A stretch of 33,125 bases of DNA. Origin: Alphaproteobacteria bacterium (lineage in GTDB: Bacteria; Pseudomonadota; Alphaproteobacteria; Rhodobacterales; Rhodobacteraceae). This document shows positions 7,983 to 16,348 of this stretch, in pieces. A program made the translations under genes and the position numbers. Under the pieces are notes generated by a model, which saw nothing but the letters and a program-made list of their open reading frames with translations, ran no database searches and was not told the DNA's origin. Where the stretch lies: contig JAUIAS010000035.1 of assembly GCA_030425395.1 (NCBI GenBank), forward strand, positions 1-33,125, read 5' to 3'. Positions within the stretch are counted from its first letter, which is position 1. Every line of letters begins with the position of its first letter.

Positions 7983-8327
7983 CTAGTCCGAGGTCAGTTT
8001 AAACGGGATCGTTCCAAGGCTGATCGGAGAATTCTCAAGGTCGATGAACTGTCGTTCATCGGCCAGCAGTTCGCGTCCGGCTGCGCGTCCTTCGGGGCTT
8101 GTCATCGCAGTGTCGAGATCGGCCCGCGAGGCCCAGATCATTTCTGCAAACCCGTCAAAGCCCGGCGGCGCGCCGCGGACATCCCCCAGTGCCGTGGCCG
8201 TCGGATCGTCGAGGCTATGAACCTGATGATAGGCGGCAAAGCGCAAAGCGTTTCGGTGTTTTTCGACCAATGGCCCATGGGTGCCACGCCAGTATTCTTG
8301 AAATTCCTCCCGGGTGAGGTGCGGCAA
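7983..8327 (-). CDS. EthD-domain protein
   Basis: A small EthD-like protein of the dimeric alpha/beta-barrel superfamily. Members occur beside degradation genes; their roles are mostly undefined. THGPLVEKH near the N-terminus is the typical segment. The first ordinary start codon is the TTG at 8327. The reading frame stays open upstream, however, and encodes IIKLTFCLRRLPHL, which looks like the conserved EthD N-terminus MIKLTFCLRRLPHL. That would put the true start at an ATA codon (8355-8357), nine bases after AAGGA. The gene is convergent to the first SDR and its upstream region faces the second, so it is a separate transcription unit within the island. Confidence 0.72.
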   Translation of the reverse strand: MPHLTREEFQEYWRGTHGPLVEKHRNALRFAAYHQVHSLDDPTATALGDVRGAPPGFDGFAEMIWASRADLDTAMTSPEGRAAGRELLADERQFIDLENSPISLGTIPFKLTSD

Positions 8328-8495
8328 GCGGCGCAGGCAGAATGTTAGCTTGATTATCCGTCCGGTTCCTTGTGTCTGATCCTATCGGAGTGGCGCAAGG
8401 CCATGCTTGACCTGATTACCATAACAAGTGATCGTTTGGTGAATAAACCCTGCATCGCGCACGTCCATTACACATCACAGAGGAGAAATCAGGCC

Positions 8496-9257
8496 ATGCC
8501 CCGATTTGAACACCGCGTCGCCATTGTAACGGGTGCGGGCTCTGGCATCGGTCGGGCCATGGCCCTGACACTCGCGGCGCAGGGGGCGCGGGTTGTGTGT
8601 TCCGATATCCTTGACGACACCGCACAAGAGACCGCCGAGCAGGCGCGCGCGTTGGGTGCCGAGGCCATCGCGAAAACGTTGGATACCTCGAACGAAGAGG
8701 CATTCAGGGCTTTGCTGTCCGGGACGGTGCAGGATCTCGGGCGTCTGGATATTCTCATGAACAACGCAGGTGTCGGCGGCAAGGACTGGGACACCACAAC
8801 CGCTGTCAATCTGGACGGGGTGTATTACGGCCTTGTCCACGCGTGCCCGATCATGGCCGAACAGGGCGGCGGCGCGATTGTGAACACATCTTCGGTTGCC
8901 GGTTTGGGGGGCTTGATGTGGGCCGAAGAGTATTCCGAAGATATTGCCCTGGCCGGATCGCTGAGCGCCTATGTCGCCAGCAAGCACGGCGTTGTTGGGT
9001 TGACCAAACAGTTCGCTCTGGCGTTTGCCAAACGCGGTGTTCGCGTCAACGCGATTTGCCCCGGCTATATCGAAACCCCCATTATTTCCGGGCTGCGCGG
9101 AACCAAAGGCATGGATTTCCTGCGATCGCTGCATCCGATGGGGCGTCTGGGGCATCCCGATGAAGTCGCTGAGGTGGCCATATTTCTGGCCAGCGACGCG
9201 GCCAGTTTTGTGACCGGTGCTTCTGTGCCGGTGGATGGTGGATATACCGCGCGGTAA
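8496..9257 (+). CDS. Short-chain dehydrogenase/reductase
   Basis: A 253-residue classical SDR with TGAGSGIG (12-19), NNAG (89-92), S133, Y159 and K163, and the C-terminal FVTGASVPVDGGY ending typical of the family. Around 140-155 it has an unusual acidic insertion (MWAEEYSEDIALAG) between the catalytic Ser and Tyr. The frame is open back to 8370, but AGGAG at 8481-8485 and family alignment favour the ATG at 8496. The next SDR starts 29 bases after its stop, so the two are probably co-transcribed. In the atu setting it might oxidise a terpene alcohol or aldehyde (AtuB/AtuG-like role), which is inference; the substrate cannot be read from sequence. Confidence 0.8.
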   Translation: MPRFEHRVAIVTGAGSGIGRAMALTLAAQGARVVCSDILDDTAQETAEQARALGAEAIAKTLDTSNEEAFRALLSGTVQDLGRLDILMNNAGVGGKDWDTTTAVNLDGVYYGLVHACPIMAEQGGGAIVNTSSVAGLGGLMWAEEYSEDIALAGSLSAYVASKHGVVGLTKQFALAFAKRGVRVNAICPGYIETPIISGLRGTKGMDFLRSLHPMGRLGHPDEVAEVAIFLASDAASFVTGASVPVDGGYTAR

Positions 9258-9286
9258 GTATGCGCGTGAAATTGGGGAGCAATCAC

Positions 9287-10051
9287 ATGGGACGTTTTTC
9301 AGGCAAGGTGGCAGTGATAACTGGCGGTGCCGGAGAGATTGGCAAGGCGGCAGCAAAACGCTTTGTTCAGGAAGGAGCCTGCGTTCTGTTGGTGGATATG
9401 AATGCCGATGCACTGGCTGCAGCCAGCGCGGAAATCCAGAGCGACAAGGTCAGCCATCTTGTCGCCGATGTGACCTCGGCGGCGGGCAATCTGGCGATGA
9501 TCGAGGTGGCGAGCGAACGGTTTGGTGGTGTCGATATTTTCTTGGCGAACGCGGGCATAGAAGGCGAAATCGCACCGATAACCGACTGCGACGAAACACT
9601 GTTTGATCAGGTCATGGCGGTGAATGTCAAAGGCCCCTTTCTGGGGATCAAGGCCGCGATCCCGGCGATGATTGCACGCGGGGGAGGCAGTATCGTGATT
9701 TCCTCAAGCGTGGCAGGCGTGCGTGGAGCGGCGAGCGTGTCGCCCTATACGACTAGCAAACACGCGGTCATCGGACTGATGAGATCCGCAGCCAAAGACG
9801 CGGCACCGCACGGCATTCGTATAAACACGGTGAACCCCGGCCCGGTCGAGACGCGCATGATGCGGAGTCTGGAAAACGCGCTTGCACCGGGGCAGGGCAA
9901 CCGGGTCAAGTCCGCGATGCAGGCCAACATCCCGCTGGGACGTTATGCGACGCCTGAGGAAATTGCCAACGTCATGCTGTTTCTTGCCAGTGACGAGGCC
10001 GCGATCGTTACCGGCGCGGTTTATCTGGCCGATGGCGGTATGACGGCATAG
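9287..10051 (+). CDS. Short-chain dehydrogenase/reductase with variant cofactor motif
   Basis: A 254-residue SDR: cofactor motif TGGAGEIG (12-19), ANAG (87-90), S141, Y154, K158 and a C-terminal TGAVYLADGGMTA. In the classical TGxxxGxG motif the second glycine is replaced here by E17. D37 after the second strand suggests NAD. The ATG at 9287 follows GGGGAG by seven bases and is preferred to the in-frame ATG at 9260, which has no ribosome site. It is the last plus-strand gene of the catabolic island. Substrate unknown. Confidence 0.8.
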   Translation: MGRFSGKVAVITGGAGEIGKAAAKRFVQEGACVLLVDMNADALAAASAEIQSDKVSHLVADVTSAAGNLAMIEVASERFGGVDIFLANAGIEGEIAPITDCDETLFDQVMAVNVKGPFLGIKAAIPAMIARGGGSIVISSSVAGVRGAASVSPYTTSKHAVIGLMRSAAKDAAPHGIRINTVNPGPVETRMMRSLENALAPGQGNRVKSAMQANIPLGRYATPEEIANVMLFLASDEAAIVTGAVYLADGGMTA

Positions 10052-10293
10052 GACAGCAGCCCCGGCGTTTGGAACGGCTGGCTTGTTCGCGAGGACCAGG
10101 GAAACACCTGAACTTGTGGGTGAAGATCGCAAGGGGGTGCTTCCGGAGAATGAAGAATCCGCAAAAACAAAGACTGACTGAGATTGGGTTTTGAAGACGC
10201 CTGAAACTGGGGCATGCTTGCAAAACGTACAGATCTCGCACGCGGCGCTTTAGCAACCAAGGCGCACGTAATGCCCAACAGGAAAGAACGCCC
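10052..10293. other. Intergenic region, no gene recognised
   Basis: These 242 bases separate the third SDR from the methyltransferase. I see no convincing open frame with a ribosome site, no strong hairpin followed by a T-run, and no clear promoter. The methyltransferase probably has its own promoter here, because the gap is too long for tight coupling. Confidence 0.4.
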
Positions 10294-11100
10294 ATGTCTG
10301 ACCCATTCGAGAATGTCGATGCTGCCTCTCCTCAGATGATCGACATTATTGCAGCGGGACTGGAAACCCGGGCCGCGGATGAGGACATGCTTCCGGTTAT
10401 CGACGAATATCTTGGTCTTCTGAACCTTCCTGAAGGTGGCTGCATCGTCGATATCGGGTCAGGTACCGGTGGCATTACCCGTCGGATCGCGGATCGGTTC
10501 CCGGCCGCATCGGTCATGGGGCTGGAGCCATCAGCCGCATTGACCCAAAAGGCCATAGATCTTGCAGGCGATAGGCCCAATCTGACTTTTTCTGTCGGCG
10601 ACGGGGCGGCTCTCGATCTTGAAGATGCCGTTGCAGATGTCGCCATCCTGCACACAGTCTTGTCGCATGTATCCAATCCTGAACCACTCATCGCAGAAGC
10701 TGTGCGTATCCTTCGTCCGGGCGGTACTTTGGTGATTTGCGACGCTGATTTTTCCAAAGCCATGATGGGGATCGTTCCGGGTGATCCTCTGGGGAGTTGC
10801 TGCGAAGCTTTCGTTGCTGGATCGGTGACGGACCCATGGCTTGCCGGCAAGCTAAAGCCGTTGGTTGGCAAGGCAGGGGTGTCGGTCAGCCATTTCAGCG
10901 TTCGCAATCGCGTCGTAACCTCCGGTATGGGAGCATTGGCCTTGGTGCGAATGTCGGGGGCGCGTCTGGTTGCGGATGGCGTGATCGGACAGCCCCTCGC
11001 CGACGCTTTGGAAGCCGAGTATCTTCGACGTGCCGAGGCAGGAACACTCTATAGCTTTTTGCCTTTTGTAACTCTTTTGGCAACCAAGCCTTCTGCCTGA
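10294..11100 (+). CDS. Class I SAM-dependent methyltransferase
   Basis: A 268-residue soluble protein with a Rossmann methyltransferase core. Motif I is VDIGSGTGG (52-60), an acidic residue follows in GLEPS, VGDGAALDLED matches the next strand, and VRILRPGGTLVICDAD (post-motif) is typical of methyltransferase types 11 and 25. The ATG at 10294 follows AGGAAAG by seven bases. The substrate (small molecule, quinone or protein) cannot be told. It is monocistronic by position, with the TRAP permease gene convergent downstream. Confidence 0.8.
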   Translation: MSDPFENVDAASPQMIDIIAAGLETRAADEDMLPVIDEYLGLLNLPEGGCIVDIGSGTGGITRRIADRFPAASVMGLEPSAALTQKAIDLAGDRPNLTFSVGDGAALDLEDAVADVAILHTVLSHVSNPEPLIAEAVRILRPGGTLVICDADFSKAMMGIVPGDPLGSCCEAFVAGSVTDPWLAGKLKPLVGKAGVSVSHFSVRNRVVTSGMGALALVRMSGARLVADGVIGQPLADALEAEYLRRAEAGTLYSFLPFVTLLATKPSA

Positions 11101-11113
11101 AACCTGGGCAGAC

Positions 11114-11135
11114 GAACCCGTTGAAAGGTTCTTTT
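11114..11135 (+). terminator. Possible weak terminator after methyltransferase gene
   Basis: GAACC (11114-11118) pairs with GGTTC (11127-11131) across an eight-base loop and is followed at once by TTTT. The stem has only five pairs, so this is a weak candidate. Its place 13 bases after the stop codon is what supports it. Confidence 0.35.
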
Positions 11136-11257
11136 GCCAATCAATACGTCGGGAACCGCTGCCCGTTTGGGACGTTGTTCAAGAATTGGTCGCCGACTGT
11201 CATTGTTTGTCGTTGATTGATTGGTCTGGATTCACGCTTGCCATCTGGCAGTTGCGT

Positions 11258-13606
11258 TCAGGCGGGTGCAGGTTTTCGGTCGCCAAAGTGGTGCCAGCCC
11301 AGCACTGCTATTGCGACGCCGACGGCCGTCAGATGCACCATTTCCGGCCTCAACAACAGGCACAGGGCGGTCAGAAGGCGGACGGCGATCCAGATGGCTG
11401 ACAGGCGGCGCGCGTCAAACGCAACCAATGCGCTGGCCACCAGATACAACGCCACCAGAAGCCGTGCCAAAAGCCACAGCAGCGGGCCCAACTCCACCCC
11501 GTTTTCATATCCCGGGAGCGGTGAACGCGACGGGCTTGTTGGATCAACAAGCGCCTGATCAATCAGCAGCAGTTCGGGGTAAAAGGCAAAGACAAAAGGG
11601 ATTGCAAACATCACGATGCCAGACCGGACCGCGCTGAACCCCGTCGCCATTGGCTCGGCCCGCGTTATGGTCGAGGCCGCAAAAGCAGCAAGGGCGACCG
11701 GCGGCGTGATCGCAGAAGCTACGGCAAAGTAGAAGACGAACATATTCGCCGTGAACGTCGCGATACCAAGCCCGATCAGCAGCGGCCCCATCAAAAGGGC
11801 CACATTGATGTAGGCGGGCACCGCGGGCATCCCCATGCCGAGCAATACCGCCAGCAGCATTGTGATCAGCAGGGCAAAGAACTGGAACAGAACAGAGCCA
11901 CCCCCGCCAAGATCAAAGGACAGCAGAAAGCTCAGGACATCTATGGCCACGAATTTCGACAGGCCGGTAAAGTTCAGACAAACGTCGATCACCGTGACCG
12001 CGAGAAACATCAGATACAGCGTTGAGATTGTGATCCCGGATTCGGCAAGCGCCTCAAGCAATTTGCGCGGCCTGGCGCGGAATTTCTTGTCGAGGAACAA
12101 CAGGCATGTGACGAACAGCGCTGCCCACCATCCTGTAGCACCCGCATCACCAGCCGCGTTCTGATAGAGCTGCAAGACCCAGGGCAGCGACGTGACAACG
12201 CAACGATCGCCCTGCATTGCGGCTTCTGCCCCCAGCAGCCAGCCCAGCGGGCCGCAACCGACAATATCCTTGGGCGTAAGCAAAAGGATCAGGATCAACA
12301 GGATCGGCAGGAAGATCTGGCAAAGATGAAGGATGTCCTCGCCGGTGACGCGCATATCCTCGGTCAGGTCTCCGAAGGCTTCGATGCCTTGTTTGCGGGC
12401 CTCGAAATGGGCGCTCAGAAAAAGGCAAGTGAAATAGGCGAGAGCGGGCAAGGTCGCGGCCACGATAACGTCTCCATATGGAACCGCTGTCATCGCCGCG
12501 AGGATAAAGGCCGCGACCCCCATTACTGGAGGCATGATCGACCCGCCAGAGGATGCAGCGGCTTCCATGCCGCCGGCAAAGACCCGGGAAAACCCGCGTT
12601 TGAGCATCATCGGGATGGTCAGAACCCCTGTGGACAGAACGTTTACCACCGGGCCTCCCGTGATCGTGCCGAACATTGCGGAACTGACGATGGCCGCATG
12701 CGCCGGTCCACCGCGCAGCTTGCGGGTCCAGCGGAAGGCAAGTTTGATCAGTGATTGGCCGCCTGCGGATTTGCCGAACAGCGCCCCGAGAATGATATAG
12801 GGAAAGACCACGTTCATGATCACGTGCATGAACCGCCCCAAAAGGCCCGATGCGTTGTTGACGAGCGCATCATGGACATTGGGCACGCCGTCCAGAAACG
12901 TGCGCGGCTCTCCGCCCAGTTTGGTCATCAGGTATTTATTGATGTCGTCGGGGCCGTGGAAATACCAGACCATGACGGATCCGATGGTATAGAGCGCGAT
13001 GATGATCGACACCATCACTAAGGGAAGCCCCCAGACCTTGACGTTGTAACCAAGGAAGATCACGACAGACAGACCGACAATGGCCACCAGCCAGACACCG
13101 GTGGTGGCCACGCATTTGGGGTCTTCGACCGTGTCCGGTGCAGGCAGTCCCATGGTTTGCGCAAATTCGATTTCTGCGGCCAGGGTCTCGGCCATGATCC
13201 GTGCGCGTTCGCCAGTGATCGTGTCGATCAGGCACACGCTGTCGATTTCGATCAGATAGGTCAGAGAAATCGCAGCCGCGGCCAAAACCAGAGCGGCATC
13301 CATGAAGATGCCAAAGGCCGCGCGCGGGGTGCCTCGCCATGCACGGGCCATCGAATGCTTTAGCGCCACGATGACCATCATCACAAAGAAAACGATGGGA
13401 TAGAACCACTCCGTCGAGAAAGACCGTGTCTTGAGCTTTTCGATCCCCGTGATCGCCTGCCACATTTCGTCCCAGCCGGGAATTGACGGCATACTGTTGA
13501 TCACGCCCATGAACACAAAAACCAGCGCCAGCACATAAACCGCGCGGTTCGGGAACACGGCCTCGACTATGATGTCTTCGGTGTCGGTTATGCGGGTCTG
13601 GGACAT
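11258..13606 (-). CDS. TRAP transporter fused permease (4TM/12TM, DctQ-DctM type)
   Basis: A 782-residue polytopic inner-membrane protein in which the small (DctQ-like) and large (DctM-like) TRAP subunits are fused, as usual for TAXI-type TRAP systems. Several N-terminal membrane spans precede a long hydrophobic core. That core has GGPVVNVLSTGVLTIPMM, GMEAAASSGGSIMPPVMG and LGMGMPAVPAYINVALL, the conserved DctM-like loops. The MSQTRITD start at 13606 follows AAGGT by five bases and replaces the longer frame from 13660, whose first 18 codons overlap a hairpin. It lies 76 bases after the receptor gene and should form one importer with it, driven by an ion gradient. Substrate unknown. Confidence 0.88.
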   Translation of the reverse strand: MSQTRITDTEDIIVEAVFPNRAVYVLALVFVFMGVINSMPSIPGWDEMWQAITGIEKLKTRSFSTEWFYPIVFFVMMVIVALKHSMARAWRGTPRAAFGIFMDAALVLAAAAISLTYLIEIDSVCLIDTITGERARIMAETLAAEIEFAQTMGLPAPDTVEDPKCVATTGVWLVAIVGLSVVIFLGYNVKVWGLPLVMVSIIIALYTIGSVMVWYFHGPDDINKYLMTKLGGEPRTFLDGVPNVHDALVNNASGLLGRFMHVIMNVVFPYIILGALFGKSAGGQSLIKLAFRWTRKLRGGPAHAAIVSSAMFGTITGGPVVNVLSTGVLTIPMMLKRGFSRVFAGGMEAAASSGGSIMPPVMGVAAFILAAMTAVPYGDVIVAATLPALAYFTCLFLSAHFEARKQGIEAFGDLTEDMRVTGEDILHLCQIFLPILLILILLLTPKDIVGCGPLGWLLGAEAAMQGDRCVVTSLPWVLQLYQNAAGDAGATGWWAALFVTCLLFLDKKFRARPRKLLEALAESGITISTLYLMFLAVTVIDVCLNFTGLSKFVAIDVLSFLLSFDLGGGGSVLFQFFALLITMLLAVLLGMGMPAVPAYINVALLMGPLLIGLGIATFTANMFVFYFAVASAITPPVALAAFAASTITRAEPMATGFSAVRSGIVMFAIPFVFAFYPELLLIDQALVDPTSPSRSPLPGYENGVELGPLLWLLARLLVALYLVASALVAFDARRLSAIWIAVRLLTALCLLLRPEMVHLTAVGVAIAVLGWHHFGDRKPAPA

Positions 13607-13621
13607 AGTGGACCTTGTGGT

Positions 13622-13661
13622 AAAAAGCGTCACGTTAGGTGGCGCCCGCAAGGGCACCACC
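13622..13661 (-). terminator. Hairpin between receptor and permease genes, possible attenuator
   Basis: On the minus-strand RNA, 13661-13638 forms a ten-base-pair stem (including one G-U pair) with a UUGC loop. A run of five U (13626-13622) follows 11 bases later. It falls within the 76-base gap between the TAXI receptor and its permease. The U-run is too distant for a strong terminator, so partial read-through or 3'-end protection of the receptor mRNA is likelier. Such elements are commonly used to make more receptor than permease. Confidence 0.5.
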
Positions 13662-13682
13662 CGGTGTTGGTTTTACTCAGGT

Positions 13683-14729
13683 TCAGTTCGCGACGGCACA
13701 GTCGTCGAGCGTATACCCGGCTTCGCGCCATGCGCGTGCTGCAGCCGGGTGATACTTGATCGGGTTGGCACCGCACATGCCCAGCATAGGGTTGTCAAAA
13801 TTCACGGTGTTGCCGTAGGGGGCCTTTGCCTTGAGAGCATCCATCGACCCGATGTAGGCCGTTACCAGATCATAGACCAACGTATCATCCATATCCTTGT
13901 GGACAACGTTTCCACCAATCGTGGCAAAGGCGCGGAAGGTGTCGTCTTCTGACACGAAAGTCCATTCATCGCCCATGGTTTCCTGAAGTTCCGCAAGCGG
14001 CATGGTCACCGGTGCGCTGCCCGGTGCGACCATGTATTTCTGCATGGCTTCGCTTTCAAAGGCGGCGATGGGCATGGACCAACCGGTCATGTTCCCTGCC
14101 GAGGCGACCGTGCTGAGGCGGCTACCGGGGAACAGTTCCGGCAAAACGATCGCGTCAGGTTCACCGCTTGTGACCATGGTGGCGCCTTGCCCCCAGTTGA
14201 CCTGAATGCCTTCATAGCCGTCACCGTCTTTCAATCCGGTGATGATCTGGATCATCGTGCGGGCATTGGTCAGGGCACCGCCACGTGGTGGACCGTTATA
14301 GATTTTGCGCCCTTCCAGATCCTCCCAGCCGCCAATACCTTTGGCGTCATAGGCGTAGAGAAAGAAAATGCCCAAAGTGAATGGATTGATCGCCCGCAGG
14401 TTCGCGGCCAGTTCAGCCCCTTTTTCCTTGCCAAGTGACCCGTAGGGACCGACGCCCCGGCTCATGAGAAATGGCAAGATGTGTGGGGTTGCCGCGATGT
14501 CGGTCTTGCCTTCAGCGACGTTTTGCAGGGAATTGGTCAAGGTCTGACCTTCTGCAAGCTGGATGTTGGCAATGCCCGAGGTGCCACCAATTTCTGTGAG
14601 GTGCGCAGTCGACAGATGGGTCGCGCCACCGGGGCTTGAGGTTTCCGCTGTAAGGTTTGCCTGGGCAAATGCACCCGTGGCAAAGGTCGTAGCAGCGGCA
14701 ATGGCCGCCATTATCTGGGTTGGTTTCAT
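13683..14729 (-). CDS. TRAP transporter solute receptor, TAXI family
   Basis: A 348-residue periplasmic binding protein. A signal peptide (MKPTQIMAAIAAATTF...) is predicted to be cleaved after GAFA at residue 22. TAXI features include the early SSPGGATHLSTAH segment and the VAEGKTDIAATPHI stretch, followed by the EDLEGRKIYNGPPRGG and DAIVLPELFPGSRL regions. It captures the ligand and hands it to the fused permease downstream. The ATG at 14729 has a near-ideal GGGAGG site; the open frame extends upstream to 14921 but lacks a signal sequence and overlaps the MarR gene. The ligand is not predictable here. Confidence 0.85.
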   Translation of the reverse strand: MKPTQIMAAIAAATTFATGAFAQANLTAETSSPGGATHLSTAHLTEIGGTSGIANIQLAEGQTLTNSLQNVAEGKTDIAATPHILPFLMSRGVGPYGSLGKEKGAELAANLRAINPFTLGIFFLYAYDAKGIGGWEDLEGRKIYNGPPRGGALTNARTMIQIITGLKDGDGYEGIQVNWGQGATMVTSGEPDAIVLPELFPGSRLSTVASAGNMTGWSMPIAAFESEAMQKYMVAPGSAPVTMPLAELQETMGDEWTFVSEDDTFRAFATIGGNVVHKDMDDTLVYDLVTAYIGSMDALKAKAPYGNTVNFDNPMLGMCGANPIKYHPAAARAWREAGYTLDDCAVAN

Positions 14730-14841
14730 CTCGTCCTCCCTGGTTGAGATTTGGGTATTTGTTATTGTTGGCCTGCCCGGCGTTCTTGGTGCGCCGTCTT
14801 TACAGGCAAGTGAGCCTTGTTTTCTGAGTGTGTCGTCGGGG

Positions 14842-15345
14842 TCAGGCGGCGTGTTCCTTACTTGAGATATCTTGCGGTGTTGTTGTCGTTTCAGCCTGCG
14901 CGGCAGCGTTGGCCATATCAAGTAAACGTTTCAGGTCCTCGAAGTCTTTGGGACCAAGCCCGCCGGTGATCCGGCTGACATTTTCCTGGGCTTGCGGCCA
15001 GATGCGTTCGAACGTCTCAATTCCAAGCGGCGTCAGTGACAACAGTTTGCGCCGACGGTTTTCATTGTCGTCGCTGCGAACAATCATTCCCTTTTTTTCA
15101 AGCGCAGACGCTGCCCTGCTGCCATGGGCCGGGTCGATTGATGTGCGTTGGGTGATAAAGGCGAGATGACAACTGCCAAACCGGGCGATGGAAAACAAAA
15201 GCCGCCACTCCAGAACGGGCATGTCTTCGGCACGCAACACGTTTCTGACCAAAGCTCGTTGGACGTCGCTGACCAGCCTGGTCGCGCGAATGATGATGAA
15301 ATCATCGACGGCCTTCGGAGAAAGTAGAGGTCCGTGTAAATCCAA
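14842..15345 (-). CDS. MarR-family transcriptional regulator
   Basis: A 167-residue winged-helix regulator: LEWRLLFSIARFGSCHLAFI then DPAHGSRAASALEKKGMIVR, DDNENRRRKLLSLTPLG (the wing) and IETFERIWP, all typical of MarR. The start is a TTG at 15345: GGAGG lies five bases upstream, no in-frame ATG lies between it and the upstream stop, and translation begins DLHGPLL. It is first in line before the TAXI receptor and permease on the same strand (112-base gap), so it probably controls that transporter as well as itself. The upstream region holds repeats and a palindrome that could be its operators. Confidence 0.85.
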   Translation of the reverse strand: MDLHGPLLSPKAVDDFIIIRATRLVSDVQRALVRNVLRAEDMPVLEWRLLFSIARFGSCHLAFITQRTSIDPAHGSRAASALEKKGMIVRSDDNENRRRKLLSLTPLGIETFERIWPQAQENVSRITGGLGPKDFEDLKRLLDMANAAAQAETTTTPQDISSKEHAA

Positions 15346-15375
15346 GCCTGCCTCCGAATCTTTACGTCAGGGAAA

Positions 15376-15405
15376 ACAATACATGGCAAGTGCAATATAT
15401 GGCAA
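15376..15405 (-). promoter_or_regulatory. Putative marR promoter
   Basis: On the minus strand, TTGCCA (15405-15400) and TATTGT (15381-15376) are separated by 18 bases, with the -10 about 30 bases before the TTG start. It lies inside a tandem repeat, so repressor binding there would block it. Confidence 0.4.
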
Positions 15406-15414
15406 GCGCAATAT
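15383..15414. repeat. Tandem 16-bp direct repeat upstream of marR
   Basis: Two abutting 16-base units, at 15383-15398 and 15399-15414, read ATGGCAAGYGCAATAT and differ at a single position. They span the putative marR promoter. The arrangement suggests a pair of protein-binding sites rather than a chance repeat. Confidence 0.7.
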
Positions 15415-15439
15415 TTTTGCGATCACAGGCCGGACACAG

Positions 15440-15454
15440 TTGCGCAATGCGCAA
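15440..15454. promoter_or_regulatory. Perfect palindrome, candidate MarR operator
   Basis: TTGCGCA-A-TGCGCAA is a perfect 7-1-7 inverted repeat 35 bases upstream of the putative marR -35. MarR dimers usually bind palindromes of about this size. A TTGCGCAT half-site recurs at 15527-15534 just before the peptidase gene, so both divergent genes could be affected. Assignment is by position only. Confidence 0.5.
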
Positions 15455-15549
15455 AGCGGCACTTCGCGCGTTGGGCATTTTTGCATTGTTTTGGCGCGAT
15501 CAACCGCGACGCCTTGTTTCAAAGGGTTGCGCATTCTACATGACGCTTC

Positions 15550-16347
15550 ATGCGTAATTGGCTCCCCTTTGTGAAATCCCACCCCACCGTGTCCGTCGTT
15601 CGCTTGTCGGGTGCAATCGGTATGGCCGGTCCCGGATCGTTGAACGATGCGGATTTGGCACCGGTTCTGGAGCGCGCCTTCAAGAAGGGCAAACCTCGCG
15701 CAGTGGCTCTTGAGGTCAACTCGCCGGGGGGATCTCCGGTGCAATCGTCGTTGATTGGCGCGCGCATCCGGAGGCTATCCAAGGAGACAGGCGTTCCGGT
15801 GATCGCCTTTGTCGAAGACGTTGCGGCCTCGGGTGGGTATTGGATCGCCGCGGCCGCGGACGAAATCTTTGCTGACGAAAGTTCTGTCGTGGGGTCGATC
15901 GGCGTCATTTCCGCAGGCTTTGGTGTCCATGAGTTCCTTGCCCGGCAGGGAATAGAGCGACGGGTGCACACGGCGGGCAAGTCCAAGTCCATGATGGATC
16001 CGTTCAGGCCTGAGAACCCGGAAGACGTGGCGCGCCTCAAGGGATTGCTTGAGGGGATACATACGAATTTCATCACCTATGTCCGCGACAGGCGACAGGG
16101 CAAGATTGACCCGGATAGCGATCTTTTTACCGGTGAGGTCTGGCTGGGCCAGCAAGCGCGCGAACTTGGGTTGATCGACAGCATCGGGCATTTGGGCCCG
16201 AACATGAAGGAGCGTTACGGGGACAAGGTGCGCTTTCGGCGCTACGGGCTGCGCAAATCGTTTCTGCGCCGGTTCACATCAGCGATGATCGGCGACGCGG
16301 TATCAACCATTGAAGAGCGCGCGGCCTTTGCGCAGTTTGGCCTGTGA
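15550..16347 (+). CDS. S49 family serine peptidase (SppA/SohB-like)
   Basis: A 265-residue signal-peptide-peptidase-type enzyme with a Ser-Lys dyad. S94 lies in DVAASGGYWIA and K146 in TAGKSKSMMDPF. Their spacing of 52 equals that of Bacillus SppA (S147/K199). NSPGGSPVQSS at 58-67 is the family's oxyanion region. No clear signal peptide or membrane anchor is present, so it is shorter than full SppA. No good ribosome site precedes the ATG at 15550, but family similarity starts at once (WLPFVKSHPTVSVVRLSG). The next small gene starts one base after its stop. It likely degrades membrane-released peptides. Confidence 0.85.
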   Translation: MRNWLPFVKSHPTVSVVRLSGAIGMAGPGSLNDADLAPVLERAFKKGKPRAVALEVNSPGGSPVQSSLIGARIRRLSKETGVPVIAFVEDVAASGGYWIAAAADEIFADESSVVGSIGVISAGFGVHEFLARQGIERRVHTAGKSKSMMDPFRPENPEDVARLKGLLEGIHTNFITYVRDRRQGKIDPDSDLFTGEVWLGQQARELGLIDSIGHLGPNMKERYGDKVRFRRYGLRKSFLRRFTSAMIGDAVSTIEERAAFAQFGL

Positions 16348-16348
16348 C

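Noticed and set aside
8475-9413. Minus-strand frame of 312 codons opposite the second SDR
   Set aside because: It overlaps two recognised genes on the other strand, is rich in His/Arg/Pro as expected for a shadow, and matches nothing known.
11239-11250. TGCCA-TC-TGGCA hairpin beyond the TRAP permease end
   Set aside because: A two-base loop cannot close the full stem, and no T-run follows on the minus strand.
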